Made by a program: the position numbers and the translations under genes | Source of the DNA: Companilactobacillus huachuanensis | GTDB taxonomy: Bacteria; Bacillota; Bacilli; Lactobacillales; Lactobacillaceae | Assembly: GCF_005404815.1 (NCBI RefSeq) | Contig: NZ_BJDF01000002.1 | Span: forward strand, 62,001-126,000 | Length of the DNA stretch: 64,000 nucleotides | Direction: 5' to 3' | The notes under the pieces: model-generated | Seen by the model: only the letters and a program-made list of their open reading frames with translations | The model's database searches: none | What the model was told of the DNA's origin: nothing | Part shown: piece by piece, positions 54,112 to 63,283 of the stretch | How the letters are laid out: every line of letters starts with the position of its first letter | Position numbering within the stretch: the stretch's first letter is position 1

Positions 54112-54825
54112 TTATGCGCGATTGATAAAGTCTTGAAACAATTCTAATTGTCGCGAATCATGTTGCCACATATTCTCAGGATGCCACTGAACCCCTTGAA
54201 TTGAAGCGTCAGAATTTTCAATCCCCTCAATCACGCCATCTGGGGCCTCCGCAACAATCTTTAACCCAGTTGCAACATCTTTGATTGCTTGATGGTGTCG
54301 AGAATTGACAAAAACATTATCACTGATTGTCTTAAATAGTTGTGATTCATGATTAACAGAAATAAAGTGTGTCGGTTGGTCTCCTGGTGCCTCCTGATGA
54401 TGTTTTAGAACCTTACTTGGGAATTGACTATTTAAGTCCTGATAGACGGTTCCACCTAAGGCAACGTTAATAATTTGAGAACCACGACAGATTCCAAGAA
54501 TCGGAATTTTCTTAGCCACGGCGGTTCTGATCAAAGCGATTTCAAAAATATCACGATTACGATTCGTCGCCCCTAATTGTGGAATCGGTTCTTCACCCAT
54601 AAATGTGGGATCAATATCTGGGCCCCCGGTAAAAATTATTCCGTCCAACCGTTCTACTAGCCCATTAATTTGTTCTTTAGGGATATATGGCAAACTAACG
54701 GGAATTCCACCAGCGGCCACCACTCCATCAACTGCCGGGCGAGGTACAAAATCCATTAGTTTTTGATTGATCACTGACGTGGCGCCAGTATATATATCTG
54801 CAGTAATACCGATTACCTTGCTCAT
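54112..54825 (-). CDS. Gamma-glutamyl-gamma-aminobutyrate hydrolase family protein (C26)
   Basis: 237 aa, class I amidotransferase fold. Nucleophile Cys113 in GICRGSQIINVALGG, His in VQWHPENMW near residue 217, and the substrate region FTGGPDIDPTFMGEEP. Cleaves gamma-glutamyl amide bonds; PuuD (GABA pathway) is the best known member. The permease gene lies downstream. Confidence 0.9.
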   Translation of the reverse strand: MSKVIGITADIYTGATSVINQKLMDFVPRPAVDGVVAAGGIPVSLPYIPKEQINGLVERLDGIIFTGGPDIDPTFMGEEPIPQLGATNRNRDIFEIALIRTAVAKKIPILGICRGSQIINVALGGTVYQDLNSQFPSKVLKHHQEAPGDQPTHFISVNHESQLFKTISDNVFVNSRHHQAIKDVATGLKIVAEAPDGVIEGIENSDASIQGVQWHPENMWQHDSRQLELFQDFINRA

Positions 54826-54966
54826 ATGTTAATTCCCCGTTTCCATTTTCAATTTAATCCGATGGATAATTTATTAACATTATTAAATATTTTCTAATCT
54901 AAGTCTAGTGTTATGGCAATATTTTTTAATAAATTTCATTTTCTCTAATAAATAAATATTTTGGAT

Positions 54967-55014
54967 ATAAAAAAAGATATATTTTTTTATATTAATTGCC
55001 TTTAAAAATATATC
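54967..55014 (-). terminator. Terminator of the second antiterminator gene
   Basis: On the minus strand AAGATATATTTTT and AAAAAAATATATCTT form a stem around AAAGGCAATTAATAT, followed by TTTTT. It lies 6 bp behind the stop codon. Confidence 0.75.
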
Positions 55015-55019
55015 TTCAT

Positions 55020-55883
55020 TTATTGGGCACCATTCAAGCCATCCTCTTGCGTAATCCTTTGAATATGAATGATAAAATATAATAATTCTTTATTATTTAA
55101 TTCGACACCACGCGCAGATTTTATTTCAGCAGAAACCTGTTTAGCAATCGACGTTGATCCGGGATAATCCCGTTCCATTTCTAATTCAATTTTTTGATCA
55201 AAATTTGTGTCAGCTGATATATTATTCAACCGCTGTTCTAAATACTGCAAATGTATCATGAATCGGTCATAGTAGCTGCTGTTACTCTTGGTACGAAAAA
55301 TATTATTTTGTAACAGAACTCTTTTTATTAGCTTGGTAAAATCAACTTTTGCTGTTATATCAAGACTATTACTACTATCAGAGGTTGTTTGAGCATTAAT
55401 AAAATGCAATGCCAAATTTCTAATCTCTGACATTGGTAGATCAATGTTGAGATTCTGATTAATTATTTTCAAACCTTCGCTAGAAATCAGATACTCTTCA
55501 ATATACTTATCACTCATATCGGGAATATGACTAGGCTTATACTCACCATTTATGTATCGCTTATAAGCGCCATGAATGTGATCACTCAAAGTAATATAAA
55601 TATAATCTAAAGCATGGTAATTGAAATTTTTTCTAGCGTAAGCAACGATTTCATAAGTGGTAGTTACTACATCGATGGGAATGTCCTTTAACAAGAAATA
55701 GAGATTTTTCTGGGAATCCACAGTATCTAGATAAAAGATTTTTTCAATCTTCACGCTGTCTAATGTCTCTCCCTTTGATTTATGAAAGGCAATCCCTTTG
55801 CCTTTAACAATTGCTTGTTGATCATCTTCTAAATCAACAACGGCTGTATTATTATTAAATATTTGTTTGATAATTAATTGCAT
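55020..55883 (-). CDS. BglG-family antiterminator, LacT paralog
   Basis: 287 aa. N-terminal CAT RNA-binding domain (about 1-55, MQLIIKQIFNNNTAVVDLED, QAIVKGKGIAFHK) and two PTS regulation domains (about 60-170 and 175-280) with the usual phosphorylatable His residues (LSDHIHGAYK, ALHFINAQ, FMIHLQYLEQRL, FIIHIQRITQ). Nearly the same layout as LacT at 60499, so probably a duplicate. It is the last gene of the lac region, 49 bp behind the Cof hydrolase. No RAT-like site is seen next to it, so its target may be the lac leader or elsewhere. GAGGTGAG before ATG. Confidence 0.9.
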   Translation of the reverse strand: MQLIIKQIFNNNTAVVDLEDDQQAIVKGKGIAFHKSKGETLDSVKIEKIFYLDTVDSQKNLYFLLKDIPIDVVTTTYEIVAYARKNFNYHALDYIYITLSDHIHGAYKRYINGEYKPSHIPDMSDKYIEEYLISSEGLKIINQNLNIDLPMSEIRNLALHFINAQTTSDSSNSLDITAKVDFTKLIKRVLLQNNIFRTKSNSSYYDRFMIHLQYLEQRLNNISADTNFDQKIELEMERDYPGSTSIAKQVSAEIKSARGVELNNKELLYFIIHIQRITQEDGLNGAQ

Positions 55884-55932
55884 AGCTCACCTCATACAAT
55901 TAATTATAAATGAAAATGAATGTTCTTTTCGG

Positions 55933-56745
55933 CTATAGAACAAATTTTTCAATTGCCAATCCCACTCCACTGTGATTATTGTCTGCCGTAACGTAATCAG
56001 CTGCTGCCTTTACATCAGTTAAGGCATTGTCCATAGCAACCCCTTTGCCGACAATCCTCAACATTGGAATATCATTATCTCGGTCTCCCATTGCGATTAC
56101 CTCAGAAAGATCAAAGCCCAAATTTTCAGCCAAAACTTTAATGGCTTTACCCTTATTAACGTGTTGTGGGAAGATTTCTAGGAAACCTATTCCGGTACGA
56201 ACTACAAAATAATCTTGATCAAACTTTTCATGAACCATTTTAGAAACATCATCTAGCTCGGATTCACTACCGTTGATAATTGCTTTAACAATTTTGAATT
56301 CGGCGGGTAAATCATCGGGCTCCTTTAAATATAATCCATTGGCATTTTCAAAAGCCTGCATAATTGTATACTTATCCAACCAATCGCCACTGCTAGTATA
56401 GGTATTACCATGATTATCCACGACGTTGTAGTGCAAATTATTGTTATGAACAAATCTTATAAATTCTCGATAAAATTTATTGCTTAACATTTCTTGATAC
56501 ATAATTTTGCCATTCATATCTTCAATGATTGCCCCACCATTGGTAATCATATATTGATCAGAACCACTAATATCTAATTGATCAGCAAATTTTATAACGG
56601 CGTTATGTGTCCTTCCAGAACATAAAACAACCTTGATACCTTTGGCTAACGCCTGTTTTATCGCCAACTTATTCTGGTCAGAAATTGTCTTTTGGCTAGT
56701 TAACAAAGTGTCATCCAAATCTAAAGCAATCATTTTGTAATCCAT
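55933..56745 (-). CDS. Cof-type HAD hydrolase
   Basis: 270 aa, IIB-subfamily sugar phosphatase. Motif I DLDDTLLTS with Asp9 and Asp11, motif II SGRTHN, motif III Lys and motif IV MGDRDNDIPML. Lies between the lac operon and the second antiterminator gene; it may remove phosphate from excess sugar phosphates. AAGGAGA before ATG. Confidence 0.92.
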   Translation of the reverse strand: MDYKMIALDLDDTLLTSQKTISDQNKLAIKQALAKGIKVVLCSGRTHNAVIKFADQLDISGSDQYMITNGGAIIEDMNGKIMYQEMLSNKFYREFIRFVHNNNLHYNVVDNHGNTYTSSGDWLDKYTIMQAFENANGLYLKEPDDLPAEFKIVKAIINGSESELDDVSKMVHEKFDQDYFVVRTGIGFLEIFPQHVNKGKAIKVLAENLGFDLSEVIAMGDRDNDIPMLRIVGKGVAMDNALTDVKAAADYVTADNNHSGVGLAIEKFVL

Positions 56746-56783
56746 AATTATCTCCTTATTTGTCTTTATATATATTGTAACGA

Positions 56784-56822
56784 AAAAGAACTCCGAGATG
56801 TTGATATCTCAGAGTTCTTTAA
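56784..56822 (-). terminator. Terminator at the end of the lac operon
   Basis: On the minus strand AAAGAACTCTGAGATATC / ATCTCGGAGTTCTTT, then TTTTCG. About 120 bp after lacG. Confidence 0.85.
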
Positions 56823-56918
56823 ATTTCTTCAACGGTTAACTGTTTTCAATACCTAGGGGAGACGGAAATGACGTCTCATATTAAAAACAAACATTTTTCA
56901 GGTAGTTTTGTTGCAAGA

Positions 56919-56956
56919 TTAATTTCAATTCGAGGAAAATTGAAATTAATCTTCTA
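56919..56956. other. Perfect inverted repeat at the lacG stop codon
   Basis: AAGATTAATTTCAATT and AATTGAAATTAATCTT (16-bp arms, loop of about 6) enclose the lacG TAA. No T-tract follows, so it is more likely an mRNA end stabiliser or a recombination scar than a terminator. Confidence 0.55.
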
Positions 56957-58370
56957 TTTCGTGTGTTTCACTGAGATTCTTGAACCAATAAGCGCTCTTC
57001 TTAACATAGCGCTTTTGTGTTGGAAAATCGACGAAGAATAATCCATAACGTTTGCTGTAGCCATTAGTCCATGAGAATTGATCCTGCAAGGACCAGATAA
57101 AATACCCTTTGACATTGGCGCCATCGTTAATGGCATCAGCAATTGCACTGATATATTTCTTCAAATAATCGATTCTCTTGGGGTCATCAATGATTGTATC
57201 ATCGGTAGCACCCTCTGGTAGGCTTTCCTTTAATCCGATACCATTTTCAGTTACATAAGTAGCTGGTACCAATGGATAGTCGTTGTGAATTCTCATAAGG
57301 GTATCATGCATCCCTTTTGGATAAATAGCCCAATCCCAGTCAGTAGTTTCAATATTATCTGGTTTTCTTTCTTCACCGATCCCGTGCAGACGAGAAACTG
57401 AAGTTCCTTTTGCACCAGTACCATTGTGAATGGTCTCAGAAGCACCATCGTATGCTCTCATCCATACACTAAAGTAATTATTTACTCCTACAAAATCTAA
57501 TTGGTGGGCAGCCTTGCTTAATTCCTCCATTTCCTTTGGTGTAGATTTAAACATTGGCTGATTATTTGCGTCCAATATTTCTTTAATCAGTGAAAGAGTC
57601 TCAGGACTATATTCACCAGCCAAGGTACCATCTAGGTAAAAACGGTCTTCAAAGGCATCCTTCAAAGCAGCTGCATGACGGTCTCCTTGACTATCACTAT
57701 ATGGGTAAACTGTTTGAATGGCATGAACAATTCCAATTTCGCCACCTAAATTCATTTCCTTATAAGCATTAACAATTCTAGCATGGGCAACATTTTGATT
57801 ATGCTCAGCCTGAACTGCATTGTCGAATCTACCCTTTTCACCAGGTGGAAATGTTCCGGAAACATGTTGTTGAATCGCCATAGATGTTGGTTCATTAATA
57901 GTGATCCAATATTTAACTTCAGGAAATTCTTTGAAACAGTATTTTGCATAATCGACAAATGAATCTAACATAACTGGGCTCATCCAATCACCCATATCAT
58001 GTAATTTTTTAGGAGTATCAAAATGATGTAGTGTTACGAACGGAATAATATGGTGCTTTGCACATGAGGCAAATAATTTGTGATAATACTCAACTCCACG
58101 TGGCTCCAACTTATCCGTTGTTCCCTCAGGAAAAATTCTTGACCATGCGATAGAAACTCGAATCGTTTGAACGCCATATTTCTCAGATAGTGCCAAATCA
58201 TCGTCATAACGATGATAAAAGTCGGCGGCTGGATCAGGGCTAAATCGACCTTGTTTCTCTAAATAGTCATCCCAAAGAACCTTTCCTTTTCCATCTTCTT
58301 TAGTAGCACCTTCGACTTGATAAGCCGCTGTGGCACCACCCATCAAAAAATCTTTTGGTAATTTAAGCAT
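56946..58370 (-). CDS. lacG: 6-phospho-beta-galactosidase
   Basis: 474 aa, glycoside hydrolase family 1. Splits lactose 6-phosphate to glucose and galactose 6-phosphate. Acid/base Glu160 (ITINEPTSMA) and nucleophile Glu375 (TYVTENGIG) are at the canonical positions, and the phosphate-binding SKRYGLFFVDF segment near the end is present. Text and length match L. casei LacG closely from memory (GGATAAYQVEGATKEDGKGK). ATG 58370 with AGGAGG eight bases upstream. No tagatose pathway genes (lacABCD) are in the window. Confidence 0.96.
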   Translation of the reverse strand: MLKLPKDFLMGGATAAYQVEGATKEDGKGKVLWDDYLEKQGRFSPDPAADFYHRYDDDLALSEKYGVQTIRVSIAWSRIFPEGTTDKLEPRGVEYYHKLFASCAKHHIIPFVTLHHFDTPKKLHDMGDWMSPVMLDSFVDYAKYCFKEFPEVKYWITINEPTSMAIQQHVSGTFPPGEKGRFDNAVQAEHNQNVAHARIVNAYKEMNLGGEIGIVHAIQTVYPYSDSQGDRHAAALKDAFEDRFYLDGTLAGEYSPETLSLIKEILDANNQPMFKSTPKEMEELSKAAHQLDFVGVNNYFSVWMRAYDGASETIHNGTGAKGTSVSRLHGIGEERKPDNIETTDWDWAIYPKGMHDTLMRIHNDYPLVPATYVTENGIGLKESLPEGATDDTIIDDPKRIDYLKKYISAIADAINDGANVKGYFIWSLQDQFSWTNGYSKRYGLFFVDFPTQKRYVKKSAYWFKNLSETHEIED

Positions 58371-58382
58371 CAATCAAACCTC

Positions 58383-60116
58383 CTATGCTAGATTTGCTTT
58401 TACAAATTGTAATGATTTTTCTGGATTTCTAGTTAATTCAATGTATTCTTTACCAGAAGTTGTAGCTAATTTAACACCGTACTTATCAGTAATCTTTTGT
58501 ACATTACCTTTCATACTTTCCATTTGTGGAGCTAAAATAACTAGATCCATATCTTGAATCATATTCATATCTTGACCATAAGCACGAGCAGCAGCTGATA
58601 ATTTCAAATCACGTTCCTTAGCCGTCTTGTTTAAAGCATTGGCCAAAATACCACTGGTACCACCACCAGCACAGATAACCATAACGGCCGTATCTTTACT
58701 AAATACTTCATCATTCGTTTTATCATCAACCTCTGGCGTAGCTTCATCTCCAGCCGTTGAAGCCATAACCGTTCCATCAGATGTTGTGTCAGTGTCGTCT
58801 GTAGATACATTACCTGCACCATCTGCTACAAGTCCTTCAGCAATAGCATTTTTATTTTCTTGTGAAAGAAGATCATTGTCATAAACTCTCATGAATGGGA
58901 GCCAAATGAAGACATCAAGAATCAAACTCAAAGCAACGAATACAAATGCTAATGGAGCAAAACCGGTACTAATTAAAATACCAATTGGAGCTGGGATAAC
59001 CCAAGGCATGGTATACATCATACCGTTCATCCCTAAAACATCGATAAAGAACTTGAACAAACAGATATTAACCATTGGTGTTACAACAAAAGGTACAAAG
59101 AAAATTGGATTCATGATAATTGGAGCACCGAACAAAATAGGCTCATTAACAGAGAAACTGACAGGAATAAATGCTGCTTTCCCCAAAGCTCTCAATTGCT
59201 TAGAACGAGCTAGGAACAAGAACAAGAATACTAGTACAAGTGTTGATCCAGTACCACCCATGTTCATAACATAATCTTGAGCATTTTGAGCTAAAACGTG
59301 AGTAGCTTGGTGACCAGCTTGAATCAATTTCAAGTTATCTGCAGTATTAGTAACTTCAATGGCAGCAACAGCAGGTGCAACGATTGAAGGACCTTGAACA
59401 CCAACAAACCAGAAGAAACCCATCGCTCCAGCGATAATTGCTAATCCTAAATAGGAATCACTGGCTGAGAAAATTGGAGCTAGTAAGGAGATAATCAATT
59501 GAGCCAAATTCTTACCAGTAAATGTAGCTAATACTAATGAGAATGCCCAAAAAGCAGTAACTGATAAGAACATTGGAATAACGTCTTTAAATGTTTGTGA
59601 AATATTCTGTGGTACCTGTGGAGGCATCTTAATTGTGACGTTATTCTTGATACATACATAATAGATATTTGGGACAATCAAACCAACAACATATGAAGCA
59701 ACTAATCCTTGTGTACCAAGGTAAGTTAAATCAGCTCCACCTTTGTTTTGAACAATAGCACTAATTATAAAGGCAATTTCAGCAGCAAGGATAACTGACA
59801 CTGCATTCATTTGATTAGTCTTAGGTAAATCTAGGTTCTTTGTATCAGTTAAATTCTTTGCGGTTGTAGCTGTAACAAACAATGCAAGTAGTCCCATTGA
59901 GTAGTTATAGGCAATCATAATATTATTTTCAATATTAACTGGCCAATGATAACCCCAAGCATTTGGTACATAAGCAACCAGGATAAACAATGACGAGAAT
60001 AAGATGATAGGCATTGATGCAATGAATCCATCACGAATGGCGGAAACATAGGCATTAGATGCAATTTTTTCAAATCCTGGTTTCATTTTTTCAATTCTAC
60101 TAGTAATGACATCCAT
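58383..60116 (-). CDS. lacE: Lactose PTS transporter, EIICB
   Basis: 577 aa. IIC domain (about 1-430; AYVSAIRDGFIASMPIILF, FSVNEPILFGAPIIMNP) fused by an acidic, Thr-rich linker (about 435-475) to a IIB domain with phospho-Cys482 (VMVICAGGGTSGILANAL). It imports lactose as lactose 6-phosphate with LacF as phosphate donor. 21 bp after lacF and followed by lacG; AAGGAG before ATG. Confidence 0.95.
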   Translation of the reverse strand: MDVITSRIEKMKPGFEKIASNAYVSAIRDGFIASMPIILFSSLFILVAYVPNAWGYHWPVNIENNIMIAYNYSMGLLALFVTATTAKNLTDTKNLDLPKTNQMNAVSVILAAEIAFIISAIVQNKGGADLTYLGTQGLVASYVVGLIVPNIYYVCIKNNVTIKMPPQVPQNISQTFKDVIPMFLSVTAFWAFSLVLATFTGKNLAQLIISLLAPIFSASDSYLGLAIIAGAMGFFWFVGVQGPSIVAPAVAAIEVTNTADNLKLIQAGHQATHVLAQNAQDYVMNMGGTGSTLVLVFLFLFLARSKQLRALGKAAFIPVSFSVNEPILFGAPIIMNPIFFVPFVVTPMVNICLFKFFIDVLGMNGMMYTMPWVIPAPIGILISTGFAPLAFVFVALSLILDVFIWLPFMRVYDNDLLSQENKNAIAEGLVADGAGNVSTDDTDTTSDGTVMASTAGDEATPEVDDKTNDEVFSKDTAVMVICAGGGTSGILANALNKTAKERDLKLSAAARAYGQDMNMIQDMDLVILAPQMESMKGNVQKITDKYGVKLATTSGKEYIELTRNPEKSLQFVKANLA

Positions 60117-60137
60117 CTTTCAGATCTCCTTTTTGAC

Positions 60138-60488
60138 TTAATTTTTCATATCTAATTTTTCTTCAATTTTATTAATTCTTTCATATTCATCAATAAAGAA
60201 CTCACATTGATCCATCAACATCATTGTTGTCATTAAAGTATCCTGACCATGAACCATAATGAATGTAACGTCCATGTCCATGCCGCCAGCTTCGTTAGCT
60301 AGTAACTTGGTTTGTTCATTATGAGCCTCAACGATTGATTGATTAGCCTCTTCAACTAATTTTCTTGCTTCTGCAATTTTACCAACACGGGCATTCTCTA
60401 AAGCCTTCATTAAGGCTGTTTTGGCATCCCCTGAATATGCTACGATTGCGAATCCTGTCATTGAAATTTCTTCTTTTGTAACTGCCAT
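60138..60488 (-). CDS. lacF: Lactose PTS component EIIA
   Basis: 116 aa trimeric helical EIIA of the lactose/cellobiose class. The phospho-acceptor His80 is in the conserved FIMVHGQDTLMTTMM segment. The N-terminal extension before TGFAIVAYSGDAK is short. Between lacT and lacE, in the order lacT-F-E-G. Confidence 0.94.
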   Translation of the reverse strand: MAVTKEEISMTGFAIVAYSGDAKTALMKALENARVGKIAEARKLVEEANQSIVEAHNEQTKLLANEAGGMDMDVTFIMVHGQDTLMTTMMLMDQCEFFIDEYERINKIEEKLDMKN

Positions 60489-60498
60489 AATAATTACC

Positions 60499-61353
60499 TC
60501 ATTTTTTTGTTTTTTCTTGTGTTAATCGTTGAATGTGAATTATGAAATATAATAGTTCATTACTATTGAGCGTCGTTGATAATTTGGATTGTAAACTTGT
60601 ATAAATTTCTTTGGCAATTTTTGATGAACGTGGATACTCCTTTTTCATCTCTAATTCCAATTTATCGCTGAAGTCGCGATCTTCACTGTCGTCATTATCA
60701 AGACGTCCTGCTAAATACTGTAAATGAATCATGAAACGGTCGAAATAATTACCATTTCCTTCAATTCGATAAATCTTATTTTCGTTCAAAATCGTTGTCA
60801 CAATGTCATTGACCTCTTTGGACGTATCTTCCTTTAGGTCACTGGCTTTAGATTCTTCACCTTTGGCATTGATGAAATGTAGAGCTATACTTTTAATTTC
60901 CGACTTTGGAAAATTAACATGCAGATTCTGATTGATTACCTCTAATCCATGACTGGCAATTTCATATTCATCCGGATACTGCTCACTCATATCGGGAATC
61001 AAACTTTCTTGATATGTGTGAGCCAACAATCTTTGATAGGAACCGAATATATGGTCACTCAAAGTGATATAGACATAATCCAAAATGTTATAATCAAATT
61101 TCTTTTTTGCATAATCAATAATTTCATAAGTAGTAGTAACAACATCAATTGGAATATCTTTAATCAAAAAATATAAATTATCCTGTGATGTTTTTGTATT
61201 TAAATAAAAGATATTCTCAATCTTACTCGAATCAACTTGTCCACCCTTAGTCTTCTTAAAAGCGATTCCTTTGCCCTTTACAATTGCTTGGCGATTATCT
61301 CCTAGGTTGACTAACGCACTGTTATTGTTAAAGACTTGGGCAATCTCTACCAT
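60499..61353 (-). CDS. lacT: Transcription antiterminator LacT (BglG family)
   Basis: 284 aa. RNA-binding CAT domain (about 1-55, MVEIAQVFNNNSALVNLGDN, AIVKGKGIAFKK) and two PRD domains with His residues in LSDHIFGSYQ, ALHFINAK, FMIHLQYLAGRL and FIIHIQRLTQ. In the presence of lactose it should bind the RAT hairpin in the leader (61447-61475) and prevent the overlapping terminator. First gene of the operon, with GGGGGAAGTGAG before ATG. A paralog lies at 55020. Confidence 0.94.
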   Translation of the reverse strand: MVEIAQVFNNNSALVNLGDNRQAIVKGKGIAFKKTKGGQVDSSKIENIFYLNTKTSQDNLYFLIKDIPIDVVTTTYEIIDYAKKKFDYNILDYVYITLSDHIFGSYQRLLAHTYQESLIPDMSEQYPDEYEIASHGLEVINQNLHVNFPKSEIKSIALHFINAKGEESKASDLKEDTSKEVNDIVTTILNENKIYRIEGNGNYFDRFMIHLQYLAGRLDNDDSEDRDFSDKLELEMKKEYPRSSKIAKEIYTSLQSKLSTTLNSNELLYFIIHIQRLTQEKTKK

Positions 61354-61376
61354 CTCACTTCCCCCTTTCTGGCAAC

Positions 61377-61475
61377 AAAAAAGAGACCACCAACGTTTTT
61401 CATCATGATAGTCTTTGGACTAAACAATGAAGAAAATACGTTGAGTGATCTCGCCTAATTTAATAGTAACAATTC
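61377..61475 (-). promoter_or_regulatory. RAT antiterminator and overlapping terminator of the lac leader
   Basis: On the minus strand a 29-nt RAT-like sequence (61475-61447) starts GAATTGTTACT and ends AGGCGAGATC, matching the BglG-family consensus in both conserved parts. Its end overlaps the first arm of a terminator: GAGATCACTCAACG (61452-61439) pairs with CGTTGGTGGTCTC (61395-61383), then TTTTTTG. The two structures exclude each other, the usual LacT switch. Confidence 0.85.
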
Positions 61476-61507
61476 ACTGAAAATATATTCATCTTTCAAC
61501 AACGCTT

Positions 61508-61544
61508 AGTATATGCTAGTAATTTCTTTTTGTAAACGGTTTCA
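61508..61544 (-). promoter_or_regulatory. lac promoter with overlapping cre site
   Basis: Minus strand: -35 TTTACA (61536-61531), 17-bp spacer, -10 TATACT (61513-61508). The perfect cre TGTAAACGGTTTCA (61531-61544 as read on plus) covers the -35, so CcpA would block polymerase directly. Confidence 0.85.
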
Positions 61545-61855
61545 TTGAATTATTTTTTGAATCATATATTTCTAGTATTTGACTTTGTTTCAAAAAGCCT
61601 TTGTGACGGTAATCTGAGTTATATTTTAAAACAATAATTTTTTTATCTGATTATTGATAATTAGCACATACTGTCAGATCATCTGGATTTTTTCCAGTAC
61701 ATTATCGGCAATTAAAATTCATTAACTTTATTTTTATAAATCACTTTTATCATCAAGACAAATATCAAATACTTTTAATAGGGCGGTTAAAGCGGATACA
61801 AAGAAAATAAAATCCCAAAAAAATGAACGTTAAGTTTATTTTTAACACGATTTTT
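61545..61855. other. AT-rich divergent intergenic region
   Basis: Between the lac promoter and the guaD promoter region. No gene, repeat copy or riboswitch fold was found. Confidence 0.4.
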
Positions 61856-61882
61856 TTGACATTCAAGTAAAATGCGAACTAT
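61856..61882 (+). promoter_or_regulatory. guaD -35 and PurBox-like sequence
   Basis: A consensus -35 TTGACA (61856-61861) without a clear -10, and AAATGCGAACTAT (61870-61882), which fits the PurR box AWWWCCGAACWWT at 12 of 13 positions. PurR control of a purine salvage operon would make sense; a second box was not found. Confidence 0.4.
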
Positions 61883-61945
61883 TTACTATTTATTTACATA
61901 ATCATTCATGTTATCCTTACTATATAAAATTTAAGGAAGTGTTAG

Positions 61946-63283
61946 ATTATCACCTATCAAATAGTTTTTGAGGGAAGTTACTTTTCTTCAGCAACGTTTG
62001 ACAAGGCGGATTTCACACCAGATTCACTTATATGTGTAGACCAGTCAGGAATTATTGACCGTGTTATATCCGCTTCTGATAGTGATTATCAGATTGTCAA
62101 ACAAGCTGCATTGGATAACGATATCCTCAAACAAATACCTAAGGGAAGTTATCTTTTACCAGGATTCACTGATTTACATATTCACGCACCACAATGGCCT
62201 CAGGCCGGTTTAGCTTTGGACAAGCCGTTGAACGAATGGCTCAACACTTATACTTTTCCACTTGAGGCTAAATTCAAAGATCTACAGTATGCTAAAAAAG
62301 TTTACCAAAGCTTGATCAAAGAATTATTGGCCAACGGTACTACTACTGGTTTGTTCTTTGGATCAGTTCACACGGATGCCAATTTAGTTTTGGCTCAGAT
62401 TTGTGCTCAACTTGGACAACGTGCCTTTATTGGTAAAGTTGTGATGGATAATCCAGAACAAACTCCGGACTATTATCGTGATGCCTCTTCCAAAGTAGCT
62501 TTGGAAGAGACTGAAACATTCATTCTCAAAATGCTTAAGCTTCAAGGACAAACCGGTTCCGACATAACGCCAGTTATCACGCCCCGCTTTGTTCCTAGTT
62601 GTACCGATGAGACGTTACAAGGTCTGGGTGGCTTAGCTAAAAAGTATGACTTACCCATTCAATCACACTGTAGTGAAAGTGTTTGGGAAGATCAATATGC
62701 AATCGACCGTTTCAACTTACGTGACGCTGAAGTACTTAATAAATTTGGCTTGTTAACTGACAAATCAATTATGGCTCACGGTACCCAACTCAGTGACAGT
62801 GATTTAGATTTGTTTGAAAAAACGCAATCATCTATCGCCCATTGTCCTATCTCCAACGCGTTCTTTGGCAATTCGGTCATGCGTGTTAATGATGCTCACC
62901 AAAAAAACGTTAAAATCGGTTTAGGAACCGATATCTCCGGAGGATTTTCTCCTAGTATTTATCGAAATATGCAACAAGCTATTATGTCATCACAGATGTT
63001 ACAAGACTCTAGTCATAAACCGGCACGTCTTTCAGCCAGCAATGCCTTTTATCTTGCAACAGTTGGTGGTGCTAGTGCCTTACATATCAAATCTGGACAA
63101 ATTAAAGTCGGTTTTAAAGGCGACTTTCAAATTGTTCAAGATCAATACTTCGAACTCTCATCAAATGAATCAGACGATATATTTGAGAGACTTGTGTACC
63201 ACACAAATAAAGAAAATATCAAACAAGTTTATGTAGCTGGTAAATTAGTACATGACAACCGAGGAGAAAATAATGGAAAATAA
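61946..63283 (+). CDS. guaD: Guanine deaminase, apparently with an ATT start
   Basis: Converts guanine to xanthine and ammonia. Amidohydrolase motifs: GFTDLHIHAP (zinc His near residue 78-80 from the long start), QSHCSES, MAHGTQLSD, GLGTDISGG. The frame is open back to a TAG at 61943, giving 445 codons, the family's usual length, and the N-terminal part reads as a normal amidohydrolase beta sandwich (YQIVFEGSYFSSATF). AAGGAAG (61933-61939) points to ATT at 61946; no ATG, GTG or TTG exists until TTG 62111, which would cut off 55 residues. So initiation at ATT is the best reading. Overlaps the permease gene by 11 bp. Confidence 0.85.
   Translation: MITYQIVFEGSYFSSATFDKADFTPDSLICVDQSGIIDRVISASDSDYQIVKQAALDNDILKQIPKGSYLLPGFTDLHIHAPQWPQAGLALDKPLNEWLNTYTFPLEAKFKDLQYAKKVYQSLIKELLANGTTTGLFFGSVHTDANLVLAQICAQLGQRAFIGKVVMDNPEQTPDYYRDASSKVALEETETFILKMLKLQGQTGSDITPVITPRFVPSCTDETLQGLGGLAKKYDLPIQSHCSESVWEDQYAIDRFNLRDAEVLNKFGLLTDKSIMAHGTQLSDSDLDLFEKTQSSIAHCPISNAFFGNSVMRVNDAHQKNVKIGLGTDISGGFSPSIYRNMQQAIMSSQMLQDSSHKPARLSASNAFYLATVGGASALHIKSGQIKVGFKGDFQIVQDQYFELSSNESDDIFERLVYHTNKENIKQVYVAGKLVHDNRGENNGK

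Noticed and set aside
61545-61945. A purine riboswitch before guaD
   Set aside because: No conserved aptamer elements or three-way junction with a following terminator could be found.
62111-63283. TTG 62111 as the start of guanine deaminase
   Set aside because: No ribosome site precedes it, and it would remove 55 residues that clearly continue the family fold.
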